Shown here in pieces: positions 54,087 through 62,718 of a DNA stretch of 64,000 nucleotides (position 1 is the first letter of the stretch; each line of letters begins with the position of its first letter). The DNA lies in contig URXV01000008.1 of assembly GCA_900551865.1 (NCBI GenBank), positions 8,484 to 72,483 of the forward strand, read 5' to 3'. The stretch comes from an uncultured Rickettsiales bacterium (lineage in GTDB: Bacteria; Pseudomonadota; Alphaproteobacteria; RF32; CAG-239). The notes below the pieces were generated by a model. The model saw only the letters and a program-made list of their open reading frames with translations, was not told the origin of the DNA and ran no database searches. The translations under genes were made by a program, and so were the position numbers.

Positions 54087-54650
54087 TTAGACTTGTAAAA
54101 TATCTTTTTCTTTTTGATCCAGCATATCATCGATTTTTTTGATGGAGTCGTCAGTCAGTTTCTGAATCTCGGTGCCATATCTCTTTTCGTCGTCTTCGGA
54201 AATCAAATTGTCTTTTTTCAACTTTTTTACTTCGTCAAGAGCATCTCTGCGGATATTCCTGATGGCGATTTTATTCTGTTCCGCATATTTTCCGGCAACT
54301 TTAACCAGTTCTTTTCTTCTTTCTTCGGAAAGTGGAGGGATAGGGATACGGATAAGCTGTCCGTCGGATACCGGGTTAAGTCCGAGGTCGGATTCTCTCA
54401 AGGCTTTTTCAACGGCTTTGGCGATTCCCTTGTCCCAGACGCTGACGGAAAGGGTGCGCGCATCCGGAACGCTGACTGTGCCGACTTGGGCTATCGGTGT
54501 CGGGGTTCCGTATGCTTCAACCATAATGTTGTCCAAAAGGCTGGCGTGAGCTCTTCCTGCTCTCAGACCGCCAAAATCATTACGCAATGTTTCCAGTGTC
54601 TTTTCCATGCGCTCTGTCGTATCGGTCTTTATTTCATTAAAATCAGTCAT
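54087..54650 (-). CDS. frr: Ribosome recycling factor
   Basis: 187 residues. Splits post-termination ribosomes. Motifs LRAGRAHASLLDNIMVEAYG and IPIPPLSEERRKELVK are typical and length is standard. Follows pyrH after 16 bases. Confidence 0.97.
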   Translation of the reverse strand: MTDFNEIKTDTTERMEKTLETLRNDFGGLRAGRAHASLLDNIMVEAYGTPTPIAQVGTVSVPDARTLSVSVWDKGIAKAVEKALRESDLGLNPVSDGQLIRIPIPPLSEERRKELVKVAGKYAEQNKIAIRNIRRDALDEVKKLKKDNLISEDDEKRYGTEIQKLTDDSIKKIDDMLDQKEKDILQV

Positions 54651-54666
54651 GTTTCCTCGCTTTGTC

Positions 54667-55377
54667 TTATTTTATGATAGTGTAGTTGCCCTTGCTGTTT
54701 AATACGTTTGTCAGCGAATTTTCATTTTCCTGTTTAAAAACGATAATAGGCAGCTTGTTTTCTCTTGCCATGGATATTGCTGTCATGTCCATAACTTTAA
54801 GTTCTTTGGCGATAACATCGTCGTAAGAAACTTCCGTATAGCGTTTTGCTTTCGGATTTTTCTTGGGGTCGCTGTCATAAACGCCGTCAACTTGAGTGGC
54901 TTTGAATAATGCGTCGCATTCGGCTTCCAGAGCACGCAGTGTTGCTCCGGTATCTGTTGTGAAATACGGATTCCCTGTTCCTCCTGCAAAAATAACCACG
55001 ACACCGTCAGCAAGCATCTGTTGTGCGGCTCTGTAAGAATATGTTTCGGCAATTTGCGGTACGCTCAGTCCGGATAAAATCTCGGCGCGGATTCCTTTGC
55101 TGTTCAACGCACTTTTCAAAAACAGGGCATTAATGACTGTTGCCAGCATTCCGGCCTGATCGGCAACCGGGCGGCGGATGATTTCATTTGTATTGTTTAC
55201 GCCGCGGTAAAAATTCCCTCCGCCGATAACGATGCAGAGTTCAAGACCCGTATTGCGAATATTGCGTATGCTTTCCGAAACAGTGTTTAGAACATTTTCG
55301 TCAATGCCGAACGGTTGGTCGCCCATCAAGCCTTCGCCGGAAAGTTTCAAAAGAATTCTTTTAAATTTTTTTTTCAT
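54667..55377 (-). CDS. pyrH: UMP kinase
   Basis: 236 residues. Phosphorylates UMP to UDP. Motifs RILLKLSGEGLMG, IVIGGGNFYRG and VVIFAGGTGNPYFTTDT are typical of bacterial PyrH. ATG 55377 gives the conserved start; a TTG at 55395 is less likely. rpsB and tsf, the usual upstream genes, are absent, so this is the first gene of the block. Confidence 0.96.
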   Translation of the reverse strand: MKKKFKRILLKLSGEGLMGDQPFGIDENVLNTVSESIRNIRNTGLELCIVIGGGNFYRGVNNTNEIIRRPVADQAGMLATVINALFLKSALNSKGIRAEILSGLSVPQIAETYSYRAAQQMLADGVVVIFAGGTGNPYFTTDTGATLRALEAECDALFKATQVDGVYDSDPKKNPKAKRYTEVSYDDVIAKELKVMDMTAISMARENKLPIIVFKQENENSLTNVLNSKGNYTIIK

Positions 55378-55569
55378 AATCTCCCCATGATGCAATGTTT
55401 GGTATCATATTAAACAATTAAATCGCTTTGTCATTATTTTTTTATTCCTAATATACAAAAAGATAAAATATTCATAAGATTGCAAAAATACTCACCGGAC
55501 TATAAAATAAGTTGAAATTTAAGCTCTTTTCTCTAACATAATACAAAATTAAATTACGGGAGATAAAAA

Positions 55570-56190
55570 ATGTCTGCAGGACTGATATATGGATTGAGTG
55601 CATTGTTTGGGTATTTTGTCGGCTCGATTCCTTTTGGACTTATTTTGACCAGGCTTGCAGGGTATGGCGATATTCGCAAAATCGGTTCGGGAAATATCGG
55701 GGCAACAAACGTGCTGCGTACGGGGAATAAAACGCTTGCGCTTTTGACGGTTCTTTGCGATGCGTTTAAAGCAGGCGCGGCAGCAGCAATTGCCGGAGCC
55801 TTTGTCGGCGGCGATTCTTCCGAGGCGGTTACGGCTTCCCTGACGGCCGGAGCATTCGGCGTTTTGGGGCATAACTTCCCCGTATGGCTGAAATTTAAAG
55901 GCGGAAAAGGTGTCGCCTCAACATTCGGTTTTATTCTTGTGACCTGCTGGCCGGTAGCTGTTATTGCTCTTGGTATCTGGCTGGTTATGGCGTTTGCGTT
56001 CAGGTATTCGTCCCTTTCGGCACTGACAGCGGCCGTATTTGTTCCGGTGGCGTCATATTTTCTGGCGCCGTCTTCAGAGTATACTGTTGTGTATGCACTG
56101 GTCGTATTGCTTGTCATTGTTCGGCACCATGGCAATATTCGCCGCCTTCTGAACGGGGAAGAAAGCAAAATTAAACTAAAGAAACAGTAA
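55570..56190 (+). CDS. plsY: Glycerol-3-phosphate acyltransferase PlsY
   Basis: 206 residues, about five membrane helices. Acylates glycerol-3-phosphate with acyl phosphate. Conserved GSIPFGLIL, GSGNIGATNV and the KFKGGKGVAS loop are present. GGGAG lies before the ATG. plsY-dprA-topA is a plausible operon with 18- and 12-base gaps. Confidence 0.96.
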   Translation: MSAGLIYGLSALFGYFVGSIPFGLILTRLAGYGDIRKIGSGNIGATNVLRTGNKTLALLTVLCDAFKAGAAAAIAGAFVGGDSSEAVTASLTAGAFGVLGHNFPVWLKFKGGKGVASTFGFILVTCWPVAVIALGIWLVMAFAFRYSSLSALTAAVFVPVASYFLAPSSEYTVVYALVVLLVIVRHHGNIRRLLNGEESKIKLKKQ

Positions 56191-56208
56191 GCAGTAGAAG
56201 ACAGGCCG

Positions 56209-57318
56209 GTGAACAGAGAAAATTTAATATCCTGCATTCAACTTATTAATACGTCGGGAATAGGCCCGATAGGGTTCAGAAAACTGTTGCGGCAGTTTGG
56301 TAGTGCGGAAAACGCGCTGTCTGCGCTTTCGCGGAAAAAAGAAGTCTTTTCGCGCCGAAAAGCCGAAGAAGAGATTATGACAGCGGAATTAAAGCGCGTT
56401 GAAATTATCACGGCAGAAGATGAGGCTTATCCCTATAATCTGAAACAGATTGAAGATTACCCGCCGATTCTCTATGCTAAAGGAAATATCGGGCTGCTTA
56501 AAAACGACAATATGCTGGCAGTGGTCGGCTCGCGAAGTGCTTCATTAAGTGCGTTAAAACTTGCCGGGAGAATTGCCGCGGATGTTGCCCGGAAAGGCGT
56601 GGTTGTCGTATCGGGAATGGCGCGCGGTATTGACGCGGCGGCACATCTGGGAGCCTTGGAAACCGACGGCGGGACGATAGCTGTGCTGGGAACGGGGATA
56701 GATGTCGTTTATCCTCTGGAAAATGAAAAATTATATAATAAATTGGTTCAAGACGGATTGGTTTTGACAGAATATCCGTTTCATACCAAGCCGCAGGCAA
56801 CGAATTTCCCTCGCCGCAATCGGATAGTTTCCGGGCTAAGCAAGGGGGTGTTAGTTATTGAAGCCGGGGTTCGTTCGGGCTCTCTGATAACGGCGCATCA
56901 GGCTTTGGAACAGGGACGGGATGTTTATGCCGTCCCCGGGGCGCCTTATGACGGGCGGGCATCCGGCTGCAACAAGTTATTAAAGGAAGGTGCGATTTTG
57001 GTGGATGATGCCGACGATGTGCTGGATAATTTTGATTTTTCTCCGGTTACATTTGCGCCGCGCCATGTCAAAGAACCCGAAACCGCCGATTTGTTTGAAT
57101 ATTCGCTTGACAATACGGAAAATAATTCCGATATTCCAGAACAAAGCGGAGACGAGTATTCAAAATTATTGTCTCTGGTTTCTGCCAGCGGGGAAGATGT
57201 GGATGAGCTTATCCGGGCAATGGGGCTGCCGACGGAGAAAGTTCTGACAATGATTGTTGAACTGGAGCTGGATGACCGGCTTATGCGCCTTCCGGGAAAT
57301 AAAGTGGCTAAAATTTGA
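56209..57318 (+). CDS. dprA: DNA processing protein DprA
   Basis: 369 residues. Loads RecA onto incoming single-stranded DNA during transformation. An N-terminal helical domain, a Rossmann core (VVGSRSASLSALKLA, SGMARGIDAAAHLG, FPRRNRIVSGLS, EAGVRSGSLITAHQA) and a C-terminal winged-helix are visible. Starts with GTG. Together with comF it hints at natural competence. Confidence 0.95.
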   Translation: MNRENLISCIQLINTSGIGPIGFRKLLRQFGSAENALSALSRKKEVFSRRKAEEEIMTAELKRVEIITAEDEAYPYNLKQIEDYPPILYAKGNIGLLKNDNMLAVVGSRSASLSALKLAGRIAADVARKGVVVVSGMARGIDAAAHLGALETDGGTIAVLGTGIDVVYPLENEKLYNKLVQDGLVLTEYPFHTKPQATNFPRRNRIVSGLSKGVLVIEAGVRSGSLITAHQALEQGRDVYAVPGAPYDGRASGCNKLLKEGAILVDDADDVLDNFDFSPVTFAPRHVKEPETADLFEYSLDNTENNSDIPEQSGDEYSKLLSLVSASGEDVDELIRAMGLPTEKVLTMIVELELDDRLMRLPGNKVAKI

Positions 57319-57330
57319 GGGAATTTTTAG

Positions 57331-59784
57331 ATGAAGTTAGTTGTAGTGGAATCACCGGCAAAAGCAAAAACGATTAACAAATATCTTGGCAAAGACTATA
57401 AGGTTCTTGCGAGTTACGGCCATATCCGGGATTTGCCGAGCAAAGACGGTTCTGTCGATCCTGAAAAGGACTTTAGCATGGTTTGGGAACTCAGCTCCGG
57501 CGGCAAAAAACGTCTGAATGACATTATAACTGCGCTCAAAGACTGCGATACGTTAGTCCTCGCATCCGACCCGGATAGAGAAGGGGAAGCTATTGCCTGG
57601 CACATACTGGAAGAATTAAGCGCCAAAAAGAAGTTGAAAGACAAGAAAATTGAGCGTGTCGTTTTCCACGAAATCACCAAGCACGCCGTTACCGAAGCCA
57701 TTCAGAACCCACGACAGATAGACGACAATCTCGTTTCGGCATATATGGCTCGCCGTGCTTTGGATTATCTGGTAGGGTTCACGCTTTCTCCGGTTCTTTG
57801 GCGTAAATTGCCCGGTTCGAAATCGGCCGGGCGGGTTCAGTCCGTTGCCCTGCGTCTGATTTGCGAACGCGAAATGGAAATTGAGAAGTTTAAGCCCGAA
57901 GAGTATTGGACGGTTGATGTTGACTTGGAAACGTCTGAAAAAGCGCTCATTCCGTCGCATTTGATAAATCTGGATGGCAAAAAGCTTGAAAAATTTGATA
58001 TCAACACCAAGGAAAAAGCCGAAGACGCCAAAGCAAAAATTGAAGCGCAGGATTTCAAAATATCCAAGATTGAACGCAAAAAAGCCAACCGTTATCCGGC
58101 GCCGCCGTTCACGACGTCTACGTTGCAGCAGGAAGCCGCGCGAAAGCTGCGATTCCCTGCCAAAAAAACCATGCAGGTCGCGCAGCATTTGTATGAAGCC
58201 GGTTATATCACTTATATGAGAACCGACGCCGTCAACCTTTCCGCGGAAGCCATTTCCGCCTGCCGGGAAGCGATTTTGAAATACTTCGGTGAAAAGTATC
58301 TCCCGAAATCGGCTAAAGAATACAAGACCAAATCCAAGAACGCTCAGGAGGCACATGAGGCGATTCGCCCGGCGGATGTAATGAATACGCCGAAAAAGAT
58401 GGAAGAAAAGCTGGATTCGGATGCCTATAAGCTTTATGAACTGATTTGGAAAAGAACCATTGCCTGTCAGATGGAGCCCGCCGTTCTGGATAAAGTTGTA
58501 ATAGATTCCCTGTCCGGGGATGGCAAAATACTGTTGCGCGCCAACGGGCAGGTAATTGCGTTTGACGGCTTTTTGAAATTGTATCAGGAAAGCCGCGACG
58601 ATGATAACGACGATGACGAAAACCGTCTGCTGCCGAATGTAGAAGTTGACGAAGCTGTCGCCAAAAAGGCGATTAAGCCGGAGCAGCATTTCACCACGCC
58701 GCCGCCACGCTTTACGGAAGCAAGCCTTGTTAAAAAGTTGGAAGAGCTGGGTATCGGCCGTCCGTCGACATATGCATCAATTATTGCCGTTTTGCAAGAA
58801 CGTAAATATGTAAAAGTAGAAAAAATGCGCTTTATTCCCGAAGACCGCGGGCGTATCGTTACGATTTTCCTTGAAAACTTCTTCAGAAAATACGTTGAAT
58901 ATGATTTCACGGCGCAGATGGAAGAGTTTTTGGATGATGTGTCCGCCGGCTCTATGGAGTGGAAAAAGCTGTTGACCGGATTTTGGAACAAGTTTTATAA
59001 AAATATTCAGGCGGTTCAGCCCTTGCAGGTCAGTGAAGTTATCAATAAAATTGACGAAGTTCTGGCGTACCATCTGTTTCCGCCGAGGGAAGACGGTTCT
59101 GACCCGCGGCTTTGTCCGGAATGTCATAAAGGGCATTTAAGCATAAAACTGGGCAAATTCGGCGCCTTTCTGGGGTGTTCAAACTATCCCGAATGCAAAT
59201 ATACAATGCCTCTGACCGATATCAAGGAAGAAGAAGAGCAGAGCGCAGAGAAAAAGCCTAATCCCGAAGACAAACTGCTGGGCAGCCATAACGGCCTGAA
59301 CGTTTATCTGAAAAAAGGGCCGTACGGTTATTATGTTCAGCTGGGTGAAGATGCCACGGCCACGACTGAAAAGCCGAAACGGATTGCTCTGCCCAAATTT
59401 ATTGCCCCTGAAAATCTGACTTTTGAACAGGCGGAAACGCTGGTCAGTCTGCCGAAAGATTTAGGCGACGGCATAACCGTCAACATCGGCAAATTCGGTC
59501 AGTATATTAAGCAGGGTTTGAAATCCAGATCCCTGACCGGTAATGACAACATTTTCAATATCACCAGAGAACGAGCCGAAGAATTGCTGAAAGGTGCGGT
59601 AGCCAAGCCCGAAGCCAAAGTTCTCGGCCAGCATCCGAAACTAAAGGCGGATATCCTGCTGGCGGCGGGTCGGTACGGGCCGTATATCAAATGCGGCAAG
59701 AACAATTACCGGATTCCTAATGAGCTTAAAGGAAAAGACATTACCGTTGAGGATGCGCTTAAAATCATAGACGGTGCAAAGTAA
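57331..59784 (+). CDS. topA: DNA topoisomerase I
   Basis: 817 residues. Relaxes negative supercoils. The Toprim domain opens KLVVVESPAKAKTINKYLG and contains DPDRE (80-84); the catalytic Tyr295 lies in GYITYMRTD. One four-Cys zinc finger (CPECHKGH, then CSNYPEC) is followed by several smaller repeats without cysteines. Intact. Confidence 0.97.
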   Translation: MKLVVVESPAKAKTINKYLGKDYKVLASYGHIRDLPSKDGSVDPEKDFSMVWELSSGGKKRLNDIITALKDCDTLVLASDPDREGEAIAWHILEELSAKKKLKDKKIERVVFHEITKHAVTEAIQNPRQIDDNLVSAYMARRALDYLVGFTLSPVLWRKLPGSKSAGRVQSVALRLICEREMEIEKFKPEEYWTVDVDLETSEKALIPSHLINLDGKKLEKFDINTKEKAEDAKAKIEAQDFKISKIERKKANRYPAPPFTTSTLQQEAARKLRFPAKKTMQVAQHLYEAGYITYMRTDAVNLSAEAISACREAILKYFGEKYLPKSAKEYKTKSKNAQEAHEAIRPADVMNTPKKMEEKLDSDAYKLYELIWKRTIACQMEPAVLDKVVIDSLSGDGKILLRANGQVIAFDGFLKLYQESRDDDNDDDENRLLPNVEVDEAVAKKAIKPEQHFTTPPPRFTEASLVKKLEELGIGRPSTYASIIAVLQERKYVKVEKMRFIPEDRGRIVTIFLENFFRKYVEYDFTAQMEEFLDDVSAGSMEWKKLLTGFWNKFYKNIQAVQPLQVSEVINKIDEVLAYHLFPPREDGSDPRLCPECHKGHLSIKLGKFGAFLGCSNYPECKYTMPLTDIKEEEEQSAEKKPNPEDKLLGSHNGLNVYLKKGPYGYYVQLGEDATATTEKPKRIALPKFIAPENLTFEQAETLVSLPKDLGDGITVNIGKFGQYIKQGLKSRSLTGNDNIFNITRERAEELLKGAVAKPEAKVLGQHPKLKADILLAAGRYGPYIKCGKNNYRIPNELKGKDITVEDALKIIDGAK

Positions 59785-59835
59785 AGTTCCTGAAAGCGTA
59801 TGAACTTAACAGTCAGCTTTAGAACCAGAGATAAA

Positions 59836-59859
59836 GGGCGCCATCCGGCGTCCTTTTTT
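59836..59859 (+). terminator. Terminator of topA
   Basis: GGGCGCC and GGCGTCC (one G-U pair) with a 4-base loop and six T. Confidence 0.8.
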
Positions 59860-59891
59860 GCGATACAAATAATCATATACGAATAATCCTC

Positions 59892-59919
59892 TTGACTAAC
59901 CGGATAATTTTGTTACTTT
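59892..59919 (+). promoter_or_regulatory. Promoter of leader RNA copy 2
   Basis: TTGACT (59892-59897) and TACTTT (59914-59919) with a 16-base spacer, about 30 bases before the first helix of the leader RNA. Confidence 0.55.
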
Positions 59920-59950
59920 AACGGCAGCACGATTAAAAATTTAGTCGTGT

Positions 59951-60188
59951 CAGAGCCAGAGATGGCTCGGAGTCTTAGAAAACTCTGTCGTTAGTAGCGG
60001 TGCTGGATATAGCATCGTCATATTGTTATCTGCAAAACGCAGAAACAATAGATATATCCCCGACTGTCGAATGGTCGGGGAGGTTCTAGCGTATGTTCAG
60101 AAGCTCTGTTGGCTTTAAAGGCTAAAACGGTCATTCCTACTAACATGATTTTCTAACTCTCCGATCGCCTTATTTCAGGCGATTTTTT
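59951..60188 (+). ncRNA. Structured leader RNA, copy 2, upstream of a prepilin-like gene
   Basis: Same architecture as the RNA at 32074-32278: hairpins GAGCCA/TGGCTC (GAGA loop) and GAGT/ACTC; closing helix GTTAGTAG (59990-59997) with CTACTAAC (60137-60144); hairpin CGGTGC/GCATCG with GATATA in the loop (60006-60011), able to pair with TATATC (60053-60058); CCCCGAC/GTCGGGG (60058-60080); GTTCTAGC (60083-60090) with GCTAAAAC (60121-60128) enclosing a small hairpin preceded by GTATGT, with AAAG before the 3' strand. An extra hairpin (60021-60050) replaces 8 bases of copy 1. No known family recognised. Confidence 0.75.
60163..60188 (+). terminator. Terminator at the end of leader RNA copy 2
   Basis: ATCGCC (60164-60169) pairs with GGCGAT (60178-60183), followed by six T, 7 bases before the ribosome-binding site of the prepilin-like gene. 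Confidence 0.78.
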
Positions 60189-60205
60189 CATGTTGGAGGA
60201 CTGTA

Positions 60206-60865
60206 ATGCTGGAAAATCATAATCAATATGGCCGTTCTATGCTGGAAATGTTGGGCGTACTGGCCGTTGTCGGGATGCTTTCGGTTATCGGTATAAAAGG
60301 TTTCCAATATGCTATGGAAAGGCATCGTGTTAATGAATTGACGGAAGAGTACATCAGCTTTATTCAGAACCTGCTGCCTTACGAAACGGACTTTGTTAAG
60401 ATAAAAAATACGAAATCTCCTGAAAAAGCCCTATATTTAGTGCCTTATATCAGGAAGATGAATATCATTCCGTCTAAATGGCAAATCTTCAGTGGAAATT
60501 ATTTGCGAGACAGCATAGGTGTTTTGCTTGACCCGCATATACGCCACGAACCGGGCGGCATAAGAGCTAACAAGATAACTTGGAACTATATATTAAAATC
60601 GGCAGAAACCAATGTTCCCCCGCAAAGGTTATGTGAAATAATGTATACGCGTATCGTTCTTCCTTATCACGAGTTGATAAGTATGGTGGCATATTTTACC
60701 GATGAAACTGAAGGGAATGCTTCCAATATAAGTGAATACGGCGACAATTATTGTAACGGAAAAAGCAGACGGTGTATCACAAGCCTGACGCTGACCGATA
60801 TTCAAGACAGGTGCAGTCGCTGTGCAGATAAAAATAAACGGTGTCTGCTGGTTATCAGTTTCTGA
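60206..60865 (+). CDS. Prepilin-like protein (type II/IV pseudopilin N-terminus)
   Basis: 219 residues. Short leader MLENHNQYG, then RSMLEMLGVLAVVGMLSV: cleavage after Gly, Glu at +5, hydrophobic helix. The C-terminal part has many Cys residues (YCNGKSRRC, DRCSRCADKNKRC) that could form disulfides. GGAGG sits 6 bases before the ATG. A paralogue with a matching leader RNA is at 32300. No pilus assembly genes nearby. Confidence 0.85.
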   Translation: MLENHNQYGRSMLEMLGVLAVVGMLSVIGIKGFQYAMERHRVNELTEEYISFIQNLLPYETDFVKIKNTKSPEKALYLVPYIRKMNIIPSKWQIFSGNYLRDSIGVLLDPHIRHEPGGIRANKITWNYILKSAETNVPPQRLCEIMYTRIVLPYHELISMVAYFTDETEGNASNISEYGDNYCNGKSRRCITSLTLTDIQDRCSRCADKNKRCLLVISF

Positions 60866-60866
60866 A

Positions 60867-60903
60867 TTAAAAAAGGCATTTCGTTTTCTGAAATGCCCTT
60901 TCG
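60867..60903 (+). terminator. Bidirectional terminator between prepilin-like gene and sufB
   Basis: GGCATTTC (60875-60882) and GAAATGCC (60890-60897). On the minus strand a T run follows; on the plus strand a mixed T-rich stretch. Confidence 0.75.
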
Positions 60904-60978
60904 TTTTCTCTAATAACAAAACCAGTCTAACCGTTGCATCGGAAAATCCAAGCAACAATTAAGGCTGTGCACAAATTT

Positions 60979-62424
60979 TTACCCCACGCTTCCCTCAAGC
61001 GAGATGTCAATCAACTTTGCCGCCTCAACCGCAAACTCCATCGGCAGTTTCTGCATGACTTCTTTGCAAAAGCCGTTGACGATAAGGCTGACCGCGTCTT
61101 CTTCGGAAAGGCCGCGCTGTTTGCAGTAAAACAGTTGTTCCTCGCTGATTTTTGAAGTCGTCGCCTCATGCTCCAGAATGGCGGAATTATTACCGTTTTC
61201 TATGTACGGCACGGTATGCGAACCGCAGGTCTGCCCGATAAGCAGGCTGTCGCATTGCGAATAATTGCGCGCATTGTCGGCATTCTTTCCGACCTTGACC
61301 AGCCCGCGGTAAGTCTGGTTTGAAAATCCCGCCGAAATCCCTTTGGAAATAATTTTGGAGCTGGTGTTCTTTCCCAGATGAATCATCTTAGTCCCGGTGT
61401 CAGCCTGTTGCCTGTTGTTAGTAATGGCAACGGAATAGAACTCGCCTTTTGAATTGTCGCCTTTTAAGACGCAGGACGGGTATTTCCAGGTTATGGCGGA
61501 ACCAGTTTCTACCTGCGTCCAAGAAACTTTGGCGTTATCGCCGTCGCACAGTGCGCGTTTCGTAACAAAGTTGTAAACGCCGCCTTTGCCGTCCTTGTCG
61601 CCGGGGTACCAGTTCTGCACGGTGGAATATTTGACCTCCGCATCTTTATGCACCACAATCTCCACAATCGCCGCGTGCAGCTGGTTCTCGTCGCGCTGTG
61701 GCGCCGTGCAGCCCTCAAGGTAGGAAACGTAGCTGCCTTCATCGGCAACAATCAGCGTCCGTTCAAACTGTCCGGTATTTTTGGCGTTAATGCGGAAATA
61801 AGTAGAAAGCTCCATCGGGCATTTGACCCCTTTGGGAATATACACAAACGAACCGTCGGTAAAAACGGCCGAATTGAGAGCCGCAAAGAAATTGTCGGTG
61901 TATGGCACGACCGACCCCAGATACTTCCTGACCAAATCGGGGTATTCCTTAACCGCCTCGGATATGGAACAGAAAATAATCCCTTGTTTTCTGAGCTGCG
62001 CTTTATAGGTCGTCGCTACCGATACGCTGTCAAAAACGGCGTCAACCGCAACCACGCCGGCCAGAACCTCCTGCTCTTTCAGCGGAATGCCGAGTTTGTT
62101 GTATGTTTCCAGAAGTTTCGGGTCTACCTCGTCAAGGCTCTTTGGCTTAACGGCCTGTTTCGGTGCCGAGTAATAATATAAATCCTGATAGTTTACCGGC
62201 TCATAGCTCAGCTTTGCCCATGTCGGCTCAGTCATCGTCAGCCATTTCCGATAAGCTTTGAGCCGGGAATCCAAAAGCCACTCCGGCTCTTCCTTTTTTT
62301 GTGAGATTAACCGGATGATGTCTTCGTTCAGCCCTTTGGGGGCAATATCGGACGCAATGTCCGTTACAAAGCCGAATTTATAGTTGTCGCCGCTTTCGTC
62401 GGCAATATTGGGCAGGCTGCTCAT
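60979..62424 (-). CDS. sufB: Fe-S cluster assembly scaffold SufB
   Basis: 481 residues. Scaffold subunit of the SufBCD complex on which clusters are built. Typical stretches: VPYTDNFFAALNSAVFTDGSF, VKCPMELSTYFRIN, SYLEGCTAP, and the C-terminal LEHEATTSKISEEQLFYCKQRGLSEEDA with the conserved Glu and Cys. Intact and full length. GAGG lies before the ATG. sufC and sufD are not downstream; the prepilin-like gene lies there in opposite orientation. Confidence 0.95.
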   Translation of the reverse strand: MSSLPNIADESGDNYKFGFVTDIASDIAPKGLNEDIIRLISQKKEEPEWLLDSRLKAYRKWLTMTEPTWAKLSYEPVNYQDLYYYSAPKQAVKPKSLDEVDPKLLETYNKLGIPLKEQEVLAGVVAVDAVFDSVSVATTYKAQLRKQGIIFCSISEAVKEYPDLVRKYLGSVVPYTDNFFAALNSAVFTDGSFVYIPKGVKCPMELSTYFRINAKNTGQFERTLIVADEGSYVSYLEGCTAPQRDENQLHAAIVEIVVHKDAEVKYSTVQNWYPGDKDGKGGVYNFVTKRALCDGDNAKVSWTQVETGSAITWKYPSCVLKGDNSKGEFYSVAITNNRQQADTGTKMIHLGKNTSSKIISKGISAGFSNQTYRGLVKVGKNADNARNYSQCDSLLIGQTCGSHTVPYIENGNNSAILEHEATTSKISEEQLFYCKQRGLSEEDAVSLIVNGFCKEVMQKLPMEFAVEAAKLIDISLEGSVG

Positions 62425-62506
62425 TGTTCCTTTTCCTCATATTCTGTAATTTACCTTTGTATAAAATAATATGGTGTAAAAATCAAGCCGATAATCTTCA
62501 CCGTCT

Positions 62507-62675
62507 TAACGAATCCCAAACATATAATTTCCGCCGTCTTAACGGATATTCCTGCCGGCAGTCTTCCTCTCGGATGAATGTTCTGAGAACTCCGTCGGTT
62601 TAACGAATATTCCGCCCGGCAGTTTTCTTCTCTGATGAATGTTCTGACAATCTCTGCCGGTTTAACTAATATTTA
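62507..62675. repeat. Imperfect tandem repeats, unit about 61 bp
   Basis: The core TTTAACGAATATT-like segment followed by CCGGCAG and TGATGAATGTTCTGA recurs with starts near 62540, 62601 and 62663 (spacing 61-62), plus a shorter partial copy at 62507. Lies in the 294-base gap between divergent sufB and the LysM/M23 gene. Confidence 0.7.
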
Positions 62676-62718
62676 GGTATTTTATTATAATACGAAAAGT
62701 AATAACAAAGGAAAAACA

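Noticed and set aside
57616..58689. 357-codon minus-strand frame opposite topA
   Set aside because: Fully antisense to intact topA, Phe/Arg-rich shadow composition, no recognisable domain.
62507..62675. CRISPR array
   Set aside because: Repeats are imperfect, about 61 bases long, directly adjacent without unique spacers, and no cas gene is near.
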